NCBI GenBank assembly: GCA_023663505.1
Contig: JAMPHH010000006.1
Location: forward strand, 44,251-108,250
DNA length: 64,000 bases
From: Muribaculum sp.
GTDB taxonomy: Bacteria > Bacillota > Clostridia > Lachnospirales > Lachnospiraceae
Direction: 5' to 3'
Below, piece by piece: positions 25,782-34,715 of this stretch. A model generated the notes under the pieces. It made no database searches. It had not been told where the DNA came from and saw only the letters and a program-made list of their open reading frames with translations. Position numbers and translations under genes: made by a program. The stretch's first letter is position 1; each line of letters begins with the position of its first letter.

Positions 25782-27536
25782 ATGTCCGGAATGAAGAAAT
25801 TACTGGTGTATCTAAAGGATTATAAGAGGGAGTCCGTGTTGGCTCCGCTGTTTAAGCTGCTGGAGGCTTTTTTTGAGCTGTTGGTGCCCTTGGTGATGGC
25901 GGGTATCATTGACAGCGGTATTGAGAATGGAGACAGGGGATATATCCTAAAGATGGGGCTTTGTCTGATTGTCTTGGCTGTGGTAGGGCTTACGGCGTCT
26001 GTCACGGCACAGTTTTTTGCGGCGAAGGCGGCGGTGGGCTTTTCCACCAAATTAAGACATGCCATGTTTGGCTATATTCAGGACTTGGAGTTCTCTGATA
26101 TTGACGGGGCGGGCACGTCCACTCTGATCACCCGCATGACCAGTGATATCAATCAGGTGCAGAACGGTGTGAATATGGTGCTGCGGCTTTTCCTGCGCTC
26201 GCCGATTATCGTGTTTGGCGCGATGATCATGGCGTTTACCATTGACGTGAAGTGCGCGTTGGTGTTCGTGGTGGCGATTCCGCTGTTGGCAATCGTGGTC
26301 ATGGGGATCACATTTTTCACGATTCCCTTGTATAAGAAGGTGCAGGCGGGGCTTGACAAGGTGCTCTCCACCACCAGAGAGAATCTCACGGGTGTGCGTG
26401 TGATCAGGGCTTTTCACAGGGAGGCTCAGGAGGAGGAGCAGTTTCATGAGGAGAATACCTCGCTCCTACATTTGCAGCAGTTCGTGGGAAAGATCAGCGC
26501 CTGCATGAATCCGGTGACCTATGTGATCGTGAATGTGGCGATCATCGTGCTGATTTATACCGGAGCTGTACAGGTAAATGTCGGGAATCTCAGCCGCGGC
26601 GAGGTGGTGGCGATCATCAATTATATGTCTCAGGTCTTGGTGGAGCTTGTAAAGCTGGCGAATTTGATCATCACGATCACCAAGGCACTGGCATGTGCCG
26701 ACCGCGTGGCGGCAGTGTTCGAGATACAGGGGGAGGAAAAGGCTCTCGGAATGTATGCTGAGGCGGTCTCGGAGCGGAGGGCACAGGGCGAGCCTTATCT
26801 GGTTTTTGACCATGTCTCTCTCACCTATCGGGGAGCGGGGGCAGAGACCCTGAAGGATATTGATTTGGTGGTGAATCAGGGCGAGACGGTGGGAATCATC
26901 GGCGGCACGGGCTCCGGCAAGTCCTCTCTGGTCAACCTGCTCCCGGGATTTTATCCCGTGACGGAGGGAAGCGTTCGTCTGCAGGGGCGGGACATAAAGG
27001 AGATTCCCGTGGAGGAGCTGCGGGGGCGCATGGGAGTGGTGCCCCAAAAGGCGGTTTTGTTCAAGGGGACGATTCGCAGTAATCTGTTGTGGGGCAATCC
27101 AAACGCCACGGATGAGGAGCTGTGGCAGGCTGTATCTCTGGCACAGGCTAAGGAAGTGGTGGAGGGCAAGGAAGGGAAGCTTGACGCGGAGATTGCCCAA
27201 AACGGACGCAATCTGTCGGGAGGACAGAGACAGAGGCTTACCATTGCGAGGGCGTTGGTGAGACGGCCGGAAATATTGATATTAGATGACAGCGCCTCCG
27301 CGTTGGACTACGCCACAGATGCAAAGCTGCGCGGCGCGCTTCGGGACATGGAGGGGAGCATGACGATCTTTATCGTGTCCCAAAGAGCCTCGTCCATTCG
27401 TCATGCGGACAAGATCATCGTGTTGGACGACGGGGAGATGGCGGGCGTGGGAACCCATGAGGAGCTTTTAGCGAATTGTGCTGTTTATCAGGAGATCTAT
27501 TATTCTCAATATCCTGAGGAGAGGAAGCAGGCATGA
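25782..27536 (+). CDS. ABC exporter subunit A (degenerate ATP site)
   Basis: 584 residues: an N-terminal six-helix exporter domain (about 1-310) fused to an ATPase domain. Walker A GGTGSGKSS is at about 374-382, the canonical signature LSGGQRQR at about 478-485, and Walker B ILILDDSASALD at about 494-505. The usual catalytic Glu after Walker B is Asp (DD rather than DE), marking this as the degenerate-site subunit of a heterodimer. The partner gene follows with a 4-base ATGA overlap. The ATG at 25782 has GGGAAGGG about 10 bases upstream. Transported substrate unknown; drug or lipid export is typical. Confidence 0.93.
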   Translation: MSGMKKLLVYLKDYKRESVLAPLFKLLEAFFELLVPLVMAGIIDSGIENGDRGYILKMGLCLIVLAVVGLTASVTAQFFAAKAAVGFSTKLRHAMFGYIQDLEFSDIDGAGTSTLITRMTSDINQVQNGVNMVLRLFLRSPIIVFGAMIMAFTIDVKCALVFVVAIPLLAIVVMGITFFTIPLYKKVQAGLDKVLSTTRENLTGVRVIRAFHREAQEEEQFHEENTSLLHLQQFVGKISACMNPVTYVIVNVAIIVLIYTGAVQVNVGNLSRGEVVAIINYMSQVLVELVKLANLIITITKALACADRVAAVFEIQGEEKALGMYAEAVSERRAQGEPYLVFDHVSLTYRGAGAETLKDIDLVVNQGETVGIIGGTGSGKSSLVNLLPGFYPVTEGSVRLQGRDIKEIPVEELRGRMGVVPQKAVLFKGTIRSNLLWGNPNATDEELWQAVSLAQAKEVVEGKEGKLDAEIAQNGRNLSGGQRQRLTIARALVRRPEILILDDSASALDYATDAKLRGALRDMEGSMTIFIVSQRASSIRHADKIIVLDDGEMAGVGTHEELLANCAVYQEIYYSQYPEERKQA

Positions 27537-29293
27537 GTCAGGAACAGAGCAAAAAGGAAATCAATCAAGGGACAATCGGAAAAGTCTTGCGTTATATCAA
27601 GCGTTATTGGGCAATGGTCGCACTGTCGCTCATACTCGCCATCGTGGTGGTCGTGTTGACATTGTATGTGCCTATCCTCACTGGAGACGCGGTAGACCTG
27701 CTCTTGGGCGAGGGACTGGTGAATATGGCGGCGATCATGGAGATCATGCTGAAAATCGGCATTGCCATTGCTGTCACGGCGGTTGCTCAATGGGTGATGA
27801 ACACCTGCAACAACCATATCACTTATCATGTGATTCGGGATATCAGGGAAGACGCCTTTCGCAAGCTCCAAAGGCTGCCCCTGCAATATATGGACACACA
27901 CGCCTATGGCGACGTGGTGAGCAGGGTGATCGCGGACGTGGATACCTTTGCGGACGGTCTGCTGATGGGCTTTACACAGCTTTTTACGGGGGTGCTCACG
28001 ATCTTTGGCACCTTGGGATTTATGCTGATGACGAATGTACCGATCACCTTGGTGGTGGTCTGCATCACGCCGGTATCCTTTCTGGTGGCGCGCTTTATCG
28101 CCACGAAAACCTATGCCATGTTTCAGGAGCAGTCTGAGACCAGAGGAGAGCAGACCGCGCTGATCGAGGAGATGGTGGGGAATCTCAAGGTGGTAAAGAC
28201 CTTTTGCAGAGAAGACGCGGTTAGGAGTCAGTTTGACGAGATCAATGGCAGATTGGAGAAATGTTCCCTTCGGGCAATCTTTTTCTCGTCCCTCACGAAT
28301 CCCGCGACGCGCTTTGTCAACAGTCTGGTGTACGCGGGCGTGGGTGTGTTCGGCGCCTTTGTCGCGATCGGAGGAGGAATCAGTGTGGGGCGGCTCTCCT
28401 GCTTCTTAAGCTATGCCAATCAATATACCAAGCCTTTTAACGAGATATCAGGCGTGATCACGGAGCTGCAGAACGCCATTGCCTGTGCCGCGCGGATTTT
28501 TGCCTTGATAGAGGAGGAGCCTCAGACGCCGGAGTCGGCTCAGGCGAAGGTTCTCTCCAATGCGAGGGGAGAGGTGGCATTGGAAAATGTATACTTTCAG
28601 TATGTGGCGGATAAGCCCTTGATTCAGAACTTTAATCTGCGCGTGAAGCCTGGGCAGCGCGTGGCGATCGTGGGTCCCACGGGCTGCGGCAAGACCACGG
28701 TGATTAACCTGCTTATGCGCTTTTATGATGTGAATGAAGGCTGTATCAGGGTGGACGGACAGGATATAAGGGATTATACAAGAGGGAGCCTGCGGACTAA
28801 TTACGGAATGGTGCTGCAGGAGACATGGCTTCGCGCGGGCACCATTCGGGACAATATCTGCATGGGCAGGCCGGACGCCACTCAGGAGGAGGTGCTCGCC
28901 GCTGCCAAGGCCGCCCATGCCCACAGCTTTATCAAGCGCCTTCCCAACGGCTATGACACGGTGATCACCGAGGACGGCGGCAGTCTCTCACAAGGGCAGA
29001 AGCAGCTTTTGTGTATCGCGAGGGTGATGCTCTGTCTTCCGCCAATGTTGATATTGGACGAGGCGACCTCCTCCATTGACACAAGGACGGAGATGAGGAT
29101 TCAGAACGCCTTTGCCAAGATGATGGAGGGGAGAACAAGCTTTATCGTGGCGCACAGGCTTTCCACCATCAAGGAGGCGGATATTATTCTGGTGATGAAG
29201 GACGGCAATATCATTGAGCAGGGGAATCATGAGAGTCTGCTTGCGGAGGGCGGCTTCTACGCAAACCTGTATAACAGTCAGTTTGTAGGGTAG
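27533..29293 (+). CDS. ABC exporter subunit B (catalytic ATP site)
   Basis: 586 residues, exporter-type membrane domain followed by ATPase. Walker A GPTGCGKTT is at about 381-389, signature LSQGQKQL at about 485-492, and Walker B MLILDEATSSID with the catalytic Glu. Here Walker B is canonical but the signature is LSQGQ, the mirror image of subunit A. Pairing A's LSGGQ with B's Glu gives one good ATP site, and A's Asp with B's LSQGQ gives one weak site, as in TM287/288-type heterodimers. It overlaps subunit A by 4 bases and is translationally coupled to it. Confidence 0.94.
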   Translation: MSQEQSKKEINQGTIGKVLRYIKRYWAMVALSLILAIVVVVLTLYVPILTGDAVDLLLGEGLVNMAAIMEIMLKIGIAIAVTAVAQWVMNTCNNHITYHVIRDIREDAFRKLQRLPLQYMDTHAYGDVVSRVIADVDTFADGLLMGFTQLFTGVLTIFGTLGFMLMTNVPITLVVVCITPVSFLVARFIATKTYAMFQEQSETRGEQTALIEEMVGNLKVVKTFCREDAVRSQFDEINGRLEKCSLRAIFFSSLTNPATRFVNSLVYAGVGVFGAFVAIGGGISVGRLSCFLSYANQYTKPFNEISGVITELQNAIACAARIFALIEEEPQTPESAQAKVLSNARGEVALENVYFQYVADKPLIQNFNLRVKPGQRVAIVGPTGCGKTTVINLLMRFYDVNEGCIRVDGQDIRDYTRGSLRTNYGMVLQETWLRAGTIRDNICMGRPDATQEEVLAAAKAAHAHSFIKRLPNGYDTVITEDGGSLSQGQKQLLCIARVMLCLPPMLILDEATSSIDTRTEMRIQNAFAKMMEGRTSFIVAHRLSTIKEADIILVMKDGNIIEQGNHESLLAEGGFYANLYNSQFVG

Positions 29294-29329
29294 AGGGTAA
29301 TGACTGCCGCGGGCAATGGGCACAAATCC

Positions 29330-29629
29330 AGTCAACAACCCCGCTGCAAAGCAAAATGCATCACAGATGCATAGGCATCAAGCTTGCAACGCTGCAGAGC
29401 AGTGGGGGAAGGGTTAATTATTTATGGATATGATCCGATATATAAACTAAGATAACCCGAGAACTGATCCGGCGAGTGATGAGCAAGTCAACGGAGTTGA
29501 CTTTGTTAACGGAGTTGACTTTGTTAACGGAGTTGACTTTGTTAACGGAGTTGACTTTGTTAACGGAGTTGACTTTGTTAATGCGGCTGACTTGGTGCTA
29601 ATGCTTATAGCGTAGCGGGGTTGTTGACT
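29330..29629. repeat. 300-bp palindromic repeat element with 18-bp tandem array
   Basis: A 16-base perfect inverted repeat, AGTCAACAACCCCGCT at 29330-29345 and its complement at 29614-29629, encloses about 270 bases. Within it five tandem 18-base units GTTAACGGAGTTGACTTT run from 29487 to 29576 (the first reads GTCAAC) with a degraded sixth to about 29592. Each unit carries the palindrome GTYAAC-GGA-GTTGAC. A hairpin ATGCAT/ATGCAT lies near 29358-29375. The segment 29469-29504 has a homologous copy at 61117-61155, so it is a dispersed repeat. This accounts for most of the 417-base gap 29294-29710; no gene is seen. Confidence 0.7.
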
Positions 29630-29710
29630 TATGGTTTTTGTGCGTGGATAGCAGCGGAGCGGGGGCCTTTCTTGAGATAATGGTTCCCACAGAGGGAAAA
29701 GGGGATAAGT

Positions 29711-30664
29711 ATGAGAGTAGAACAGAATCAGCATATTACTTTGTTTGCGGGGCAGACGCCCGACAGCGGCTCTAAATCGGAGAGGGCAGGGCAGGATAAG
29801 AAAAACACGGTTTTTGCCGGTGATCTTAATTTTAATCAGAACGCTACCCTGCAGGAGCGTATGGAACAGCGGAAGGCTCAGGCAAGGCAGCAGGCTATGA
29901 AGATTGTGGGGGACGTGTTTGCGGCTGACAGGGCTATGGATGACGAGATGGAGGGAATCCGCGGGCATGTCAGGGAGCTCCAGCAGGAGAAGCTGGAATG
30001 TCAGCGGGAGCTTGATTGGTATAATGATGAGCAGGAACGCTTGAAGGAGGTCTATGGCGTCACAGATGACAGCGATGAGCAGAAGGAGTTAGAGCTTCTT
30101 CGCAAATGTGAGGACGGAAGCGCCACGCCGGAGGAGTGCGAACAGGCGGAGGCGCTCAAGCAGAGAGGGTTGACTGAGTACCAGAGCAGGCAGTTGGAAT
30201 TGGACAAGGCGAAAGCGCCCTATCAGGAGACGATAGACAAGAATGATAAGCTGATAGAGCAGGAAAACAGGACATTAGAGGGAATGCGCCTGGAGCGTCT
30301 AAAGAAGTCACCTATGGTCAAGGCGCAGAAGCAGGCGGAGGAGCTTCTGGACGCGGCTCGGGACGAGATCATCGGCATGGCTGTGGAAGCGGGCAAGGAT
30401 CATATCGACGAGGAGTCCGAGGAGCGGAAGGAGCAAGCGGAAAAGGTCGAGGAGGAGAAGGAGAAGAAAGAGGAATTTATCGAGAAGCAGAAGGAGAAGC
30501 GGGAGAAGGAAGAGGAGGAGCTTCTGGAGAATATGCCCGTCACGGAGATGCTTGCGCTTGATGAGCTGAAGACAGATACCAAGCAGGAGCTGCAGGAGAT
30601 GTTGAGCAAGCTGAAGCTGGTGGCGGAGGATATCAAGGGCGCCGCAGTGGACGAGACCTTGTAA
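29711..30664 (+). CDS. Highly charged coiled-coil protein, unrecognised
   Basis: 317 residues, almost entirely helical and Glu/Lys/Gln-rich. Strong heptad character runs from about 45 to 200 and again from about 225 to 275, where runs such as EEEKEKKEEFIEKQKEKR occur. A short N-terminal stretch of about 40 residues is polar and probably disordered (contains FAGQTPDSGSKSERAG). No signal peptide or membrane segment is present, so it should be cytoplasmic. I know no family function. The ATG at 29711 follows AAAGGGG. A terminator follows the gene. Confidence 0.75.
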   Translation: MRVEQNQHITLFAGQTPDSGSKSERAGQDKKNTVFAGDLNFNQNATLQERMEQRKAQARQQAMKIVGDVFAADRAMDDEMEGIRGHVRELQQEKLECQRELDWYNDEQERLKEVYGVTDDSDEQKELELLRKCEDGSATPEECEQAEALKQRGLTEYQSRQLELDKAKAPYQETIDKNDKLIEQENRTLEGMRLERLKKSPMVKAQKQAEELLDAARDEIIGMAVEAGKDHIDEESEERKEQAEKVEEEKEKKEEFIEKQKEKREKEEEELLENMPVTEMLALDELKTDTKQELQEMLSKLKLVAEDIKGAAVDETL

Positions 30665-30685
30665 GACGATAGGAGATATTTTTAG

Positions 30686-30721
30686 TTGCAGTTTGGCGGA
30701 ATGCTGAGCTGCAATTTTTTT
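30686..30721 (+). terminator. Intrinsic terminator after the coiled-coil gene
   Basis: TTGCAG (30686-30691) pairs with CTGCAA (30709-30714), immediately followed by TTTTTTTG. Confidence 0.7.
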
Positions 30722-30781
30722 GCACATTTTGTCGCCTTCTGCATATATTGGTGAAAAGGAGCGATGCAGGGAGGCTTTTTT

Positions 30782-31306
30782 ATGGCATTGGTGGTACTTG
30801 ACGCCGGACACGGAGGGGCTAATCCGGGCGCGGTCTACAACGGAAGACGCGAGAAGGATGATGCGTTGGCGTTGACCTTGGCGGTGGGAAGAATCTTGGA
30901 GGACAGCGGTGTGGATGTCTATTATACCCGCACCACGGATATCTATGAATCCCCTTATCAAAAGGCCATGGAGGGGAACGAGGTGGGAGCGGATTATTTT
31001 GTATCTATTCACCGCAATGCAAGCCCCTATTCCAACCAATACACGGGCGTGGAATCCTTAGTTTTCAATCGCTACGGCAGAGCTGCCAGACTTGCCTCCA
31101 ATATCAATTACCAGTTGGAACAGGTGGGGTTTGTCAATCAAGGCGTCAATGAACGTCCGGATTTGGTGGTTTTAAATAGAACGCAGATGCCTGCCGTGCT
31201 GGTGGAGGTTGGATTTATCAACACAGATGCGGACAATGTGCTTTTTGATGAACGCTTTAATGAGATTGCGAGAGCAATTGCGAATGGGATTTTGCAGACA
31301 ATATAG
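30782..31306 (+). CDS. N-acetylmuramoyl-L-alanine amidase (Amidase_3), no signal peptide
   Basis: 174 residues, a bare Amidase_3 catalytic domain that cleaves the bond between N-acetylmuramic acid and L-alanine in peptidoglycan. Zinc ligands and catalytic residues are visible: DAGHGG (His about 9), GRREKDD (Glu about 24), SIHRNA (His about 77) and VEVGF (Glu about 142). There is no signal peptide, anchor or cell-wall-binding domain. A cytoplasmic enzyme of this kind needs another release route, or acts during sporulation or lysis. The ATG at 30782 has GGGAGG 7 bases upstream; an earlier ATG at 30764 has its Shine-Dalgarno too close. Confidence 0.9.
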   Translation: MALVVLDAGHGGANPGAVYNGRREKDDALALTLAVGRILEDSGVDVYYTRTTDIYESPYQKAMEGNEVGADYFVSIHRNASPYSNQYTGVESLVFNRYGRAARLASNINYQLEQVGFVNQGVNERPDLVVLNRTQMPAVLVEVGFINTDADNVLFDERFNEIARAIANGILQTI

Positions 31307-31715
31307 GAACGATTACCCGCCTGAGGCTGATTAATGGTTTGTACGGCAAATGACCTGTACGGCAAATCAGGAAGAAGCATCTTTCTGATGCACACGTCCG
31401 CACAAGGAATATCGCTGCTTTCGCAGCGTGCGGACGGCGCAAACGGAAACGACTTATGTCGTTTCCTATAAAATGCGATATAGTTATATTTCTGCCTATT
31501 TTACACGACATAATATACGATAATATGCTATATAATTATATTTTAGATAAATGGGACGAACCTCTGCGTTTGACATTGCGACTTGGGACGGGGGTATTTT
31601 GTGGAGGATTCGTTTGGCTATGTGTGACAGGGAGCGTTGCGGGTAGTTTGGCATAGGAGTGTTTGGTTTTGAATAAGATAGGGTAGATTGGATTGGGTAA
31701 AGCGGGAATTGTGGA
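31307..31715. other. 409-base non-coding gap with three hairpins
   Basis: No gene is seen. There is a direct repeat TGTACGGCAAAT near 31338-31367. Then come GCATC/GATGC (31378-31392), a long hairpin GTCCGCAC (31396-31403) with GTGCGGAC (31428-31435) enclosing CGCTGC-TTTC-GCAGCG, and GGAAACGAC-TTAT-GTCGTTTCC (31445-31466). The last two may end the amidase transcript. A possible TTGACA occurs near 31571 but the spacing to an AT-rich -10 is poor. Confidence 0.55.
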
Positions 31716-32732
31716 ATGACAATTTTTGATCTGCTCACAATGGCAGGCGGGCTGTCGCTTTTTTTGTATGGTATGCATATGATGGGGGAGGGGCTGTCTA
31801 ACGCCGCAGGCGGGCGCATGGAACAGATCCTTGAGAAATTGACCAATTCTCCCGCGAAGGCCGTTCTGGCGGGGGCGGGGGTGACTGCCGTGATCCAGTC
31901 CTCGTCGGCGGCGACAGTGATGGTGGTGGGCTTTGTAGATGCGGGAATCATGAAGCTCAGTCAAGCCGTGGGCGTCATCATGGGCGCCAATATCGGCACC
32001 ACTGTCACGTCATGGCTGTTGGGGCTTGCGGAGCTTGATATGTCCCGGGCTGTGGTTCGGTTGCTGAATCCGGTCTCATTTTATCCGATTCTGGCTGTGA
32101 TCGGTGTTTCGCTGTTGCTTTTTTCTCCGAAGGACAGGTATCAGAATCTGGCGTCTTTTTTGTTGGGATTTGCATTGCTGATGTTTGGTATGGATACCAT
32201 GAGCAGGGCGGTGGAGTCGTTGGCGGAGCAGCCTGAGCTCACGGGGCTTCTAAGCGGATTCTCGCACCCGATCGGGGGAATGTTGGCGGGACTGGTGCTG
32301 ACCGCCGTGCTCCAGTCCTCCTCGGCATGTGTCGGTATCCTGCAGGTTCTCTGTGTCACAAGGGCGGTCAGTTATGGAATGGCGATTCCGATTATCATGG
32401 GTCAGAACATCGGAACATGTGTCACCGCGATCATCGCTTCCGTAGGCGTCGGCAAAAACGCTAAACGGGCAGCGTTGGTGCATTTGTATTTTAACATGAT
32501 TGGCACAATGGTGTTCATGGCGGGCTTTTACGCGGTCAACGCTCTGTATCCCCTCGCCTTTTTGTCGAGGGCGGCAAGCGGTCTGGGCATTGCGTTTTGC
32601 CATAGCGCGTTCAATGTCGGAGCAACCCTTTTGCTTTTGCCGTTTTCTAAGTGGCTTGTGCGGCTTGCATGTCTCACTGTCAGGGAGGACGCGCCACCTG
32701 CCGTATGGAAAAGGCTACTCGGCATTCGCTGA
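31716..32732 (+). CDS. Na/Pi cotransporter family protein, short form
   Basis: 338 residues with about eight membrane helices in two inverted repeats. Each repeat carries the family's QSS motif: IQSSSAATVMVVGF at about 59-72 and LQSSSACVGILQV at about 200-212. These motifs line the substrate site of Na+-coupled phosphate transporters. The C-terminal PhoU-like domain present in many bacterial homologues of about 550 residues is absent. It is convergent with the CNNM/HlyC-type gene and the two coding regions overlap by 18 bases (32715-32732). Confidence 0.9.
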   Translation: MTIFDLLTMAGGLSLFLYGMHMMGEGLSNAAGGRMEQILEKLTNSPAKAVLAGAGVTAVIQSSSAATVMVVGFVDAGIMKLSQAVGVIMGANIGTTVTSWLLGLAELDMSRAVVRLLNPVSFYPILAVIGVSLLLFSPKDRYQNLASFLLGFALLMFGMDTMSRAVESLAEQPELTGLLSGFSHPIGGMLAGLVLTAVLQSSSACVGILQVLCVTRAVSYGMAIPIIMGQNIGTCVTAIIASVGVGKNAKRAALVHLYFNMIGTMVFMAGFYAVNALYPLAFLSRAASGLGIAFCHSAFNVGATLLLLPFSKWLVRLACLTVREDAPPAVWKRLLGIR

Positions 32733-34082
32733 CTCGTCCTCAGCCTTTTCCTCGTCGGAGGCGGTGACCTCCGACGAGTCTTCCGAAGGTTCCTCGGAAG
32801 CGGCTTCGGGGAGGGTCAAAAGCACCTTGCAGATACGATTTTGCTCGATTCCATGAACCTGCAGCTTCGTGCCGTTTTCCAGTACAACATCCTCGCCGTC
32901 TTCCGGCAGGCGGTTTAGAGACTCGATGAGGATACCGCCTATGGAATCATAGTCCTCACTGTCAAGCTCCGTGTCCAACGCGTCGTTGATATCGTCCAGC
33001 TTCATGCTGGCCTCCACCAGATAGGAGCGTTCGTCTATCTGTTGAATCAATTCCTCCTCGTCCTCGTCGTATTCGTCTCGGATCTCACCCACGATCTCCT
33101 CCAACAGATCCTCAAGTGTCAGCATACCGATGGTGGAGCCGTATTCGTCCAACACGAATATCATATAGGTGGTTTTCTCCCGAATCTCCAGAAGCAGATC
33201 GGCAACCTTTTTAAATTCATAGGTATAATGGGCGTCACGCAGGATATTGCGCACATGGAAGTCCTCCGCGCGCTCCGTCAGGATAAAATCCTTGATATTG
33301 ATAAGTCCGATGATATTGTCCTTGTCCTCCTGATAAACGGGGAGACGTGTGTACATAGATGACCTGAACACTTCCAAGACCCTGTCATAGGAATCCTCCA
33401 CACCCACAGTCACCATATTGATGCGGGGAATCATGATATCCTTTGCCACCGCGTCAGAGAAGTCGAACACATTGTAGATCATTTCCCGTTCCTCTGTCTC
33501 GATTACGCCGTCCTCGTGGCTCACATCCACATAGGTTTTCAGTTCATTTTCTGTCATGGTATTGACCTTTTTGTTGGGGTCAATATGTAAAAGCTTAAGA
33601 ATAAGCTGAGCCAGCTTGTCCACCACGAAGATAACAGGGGTGAGAATCTGCATCAGCGTGTAAATGATACCGGAATATGCCAGAGAAAGCTTCTCGTTGG
33701 AGAGCATTGCCCATGTTTTGGGCACGATCTCCCCACAGAGTAAAACCACGATAGTCAGGATTCCCGTGGCGATTCCTGTCGCCAGATTGATTCTCATGGC
33801 GAGCGTGGTTGCCAGTGAGGAGGCGGACAGATTCACGATATTGTTGCCAATCAAAATGGCGCTGAGCATTTTGCTGTATTGGTCCAGAATCTTGTTGACC
33901 GTGATAGCCCGTTTGTTGCCTTCCTCCGCGAGAGAACGCATACGCACACGGTTCACCGTGGTGAGCGCAGTCTCTGCCGAGGAGAAAAAGCCGGACATGA
34001 AAACCAGAATTAATATAGCTACAAATTGCACAATTATGTCGGCTTGTGCGGCCTGATTAGTTTGTATGACACTTGGATCCAA
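32715..34082 (-). CDS. CNNM/HlyC-CorC family membrane protein (hemolysin-like)
   Basis: 455 residues on the minus strand. The CNNM (DUF21) membrane domain occupies about 15-190 (FMSGFFSSAETALTTVN), a CBS pair about 210-330 (PRINMVTVGVEDSYD; YMIFVLDEYGSTIGMLTLED) and a CorC_HlyC domain about 345-425, with an acidic Glu/Ser tail. These proteins are linked to Mg2+ (and Co2+) export or homeostasis; the name hemolysin is historical. The start is a TTG at 34082 with AGGAGAG about 9 bases upstream; no closer ATG has a comparable site. Divergent from the SCIFF locus, convergent with the Na/Pi gene. Confidence 0.93.
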   Translation of the reverse strand: MDPSVIQTNQAAQADIIVQFVAILILVFMSGFFSSAETALTTVNRVRMRSLAEEGNKRAITVNKILDQYSKMLSAILIGNNIVNLSASSLATTLAMRINLATGIATGILTIVVLLCGEIVPKTWAMLSNEKLSLAYSGIIYTLMQILTPVIFVVDKLAQLILKLLHIDPNKKVNTMTENELKTYVDVSHEDGVIETEEREMIYNVFDFSDAVAKDIMIPRINMVTVGVEDSYDRVLEVFRSSMYTRLPVYQEDKDNIIGLINIKDFILTERAEDFHVRNILRDAHYTYEFKKVADLLLEIREKTTYMIFVLDEYGSTIGMLTLEDLLEEIVGEIRDEYDEDEEELIQQIDERSYLVEASMKLDDINDALDTELDSEDYDSIGGILIESLNRLPEDGEDVVLENGTKLQVHGIEQNRICKVLLTLPEAASEEPSEDSSEVTASDEEKAEDESANAE

Positions 34083-34232
34083 AAAAGTTCACTCTCCTTT
34101 TCATCAAATATATGATAGTGCTGTTAAAAGCAAATATACAATATATGTGTGTATGTTGTCAAGTTTTTAAAGCAATGTGAATATAAATTAAAAGTGAACA
34201 ACGACAACAGCTATCTTGGGAGGGAGAATGAA

Positions 34233-34637
34233 ATGGCGCAAAATAACATGCAGATGAGGAGCAGGCTCGCGATCGGGGAGGGAGGGATACAAATCTTCTT
34301 TTTCCTGAAAACTATCCTGTTTTCATACATATTGACTGCCGCGTTACTGCTGGTACTGGCGTTTTTGCTGTACAAAATGGAGCTTTCGGAGGGACCCGTT
34401 GCCATCGCCATCATAGTAATTTATGTGATTGCGACTTTTTTTGCGGGCTTTGTGGCAGGGAAAAAGATGCAGAGCAGGAAGTTTCTGTGGGGGCTGCTGA
34501 TGGGAGTCGCTTATTTTGTTGTGCTTGCACTGGTGTCTCTGGCGGTAAAGCAAAGTCCTGCCGCGCTCAGCAATTCCTTTTTTACCACACTGGCGCTCTG
34601 TGCGGGGGGAGGTATGTTGGGCGGAATGCTTAGTTGA
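34233..34637 (+). CDS. TIGR04086-type four-helix membrane protein
   Basis: 134 residues with four hydrophobic helices (about 20-45, 50-72, 78-100 and 108-130) and a Gly-rich end (AGGGMLGG). Sequence and neighbourhood match the TIGR04086 membrane family of Clostridia, which I recall beside SCIFF and sec genes; its function is unknown. GGGAGGGAG (34218-34226) just before ATG 34233 decides the start over upstream in-frame codons. The promoter of the SCIFF gene overlaps its last codons, so the two can be transcribed separately. Confidence 0.8.
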   Translation: MAQNNMQMRSRLAIGEGGIQIFFFLKTILFSYILTAALLLVLAFLLYKMELSEGPVAIAIIVIYVIATFFAGFVAGKKMQSRKFLWGLLMGVAYFVVLALVSLAVKQSPAALSNSFFTTLALCAGGGMLGGMLS

Positions 34638-34662
34638 CAGACAGCCCAAAGTGTGATATACT
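34634..34662 (+). promoter_or_regulatory. Strong promoter of the SCIFF peptide gene
   Basis: TTGACA (34634-34639), 17-base spacer, TATACT (34657-34662). The -35 box overlaps the stop codon of the TIGR04086 gene. The transcript should begin near 34669 and open with a stem-loop TTTGGT-TTAAG-ACCAAA followed by five T (about 34674-34695), which could stabilise the 5' end or act as an attenuator just before the AAGGAGG of the peptide gene. Confidence 0.8.
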
Positions 34663-34715
34663 ACAAAAAACTTTGGTTTAAGACCAAATTTTTACTTACA
34701 AGGAGGCTTTCCAAG

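Noticed and set aside
29447..29968. Minus-strand frame with repeated TKSTPL across the 18-bp array
   Set aside because: An 18-base repeat stays in frame by arithmetic. The frame runs antisense into the coiled-coil gene and has no start signal.
32715..32732. 18-base overlap of convergent genes as an antisense regulatory device
   Set aside because: Short tail-to-tail overlaps are common in compact genomes, and no extra structure supports a regulatory role.
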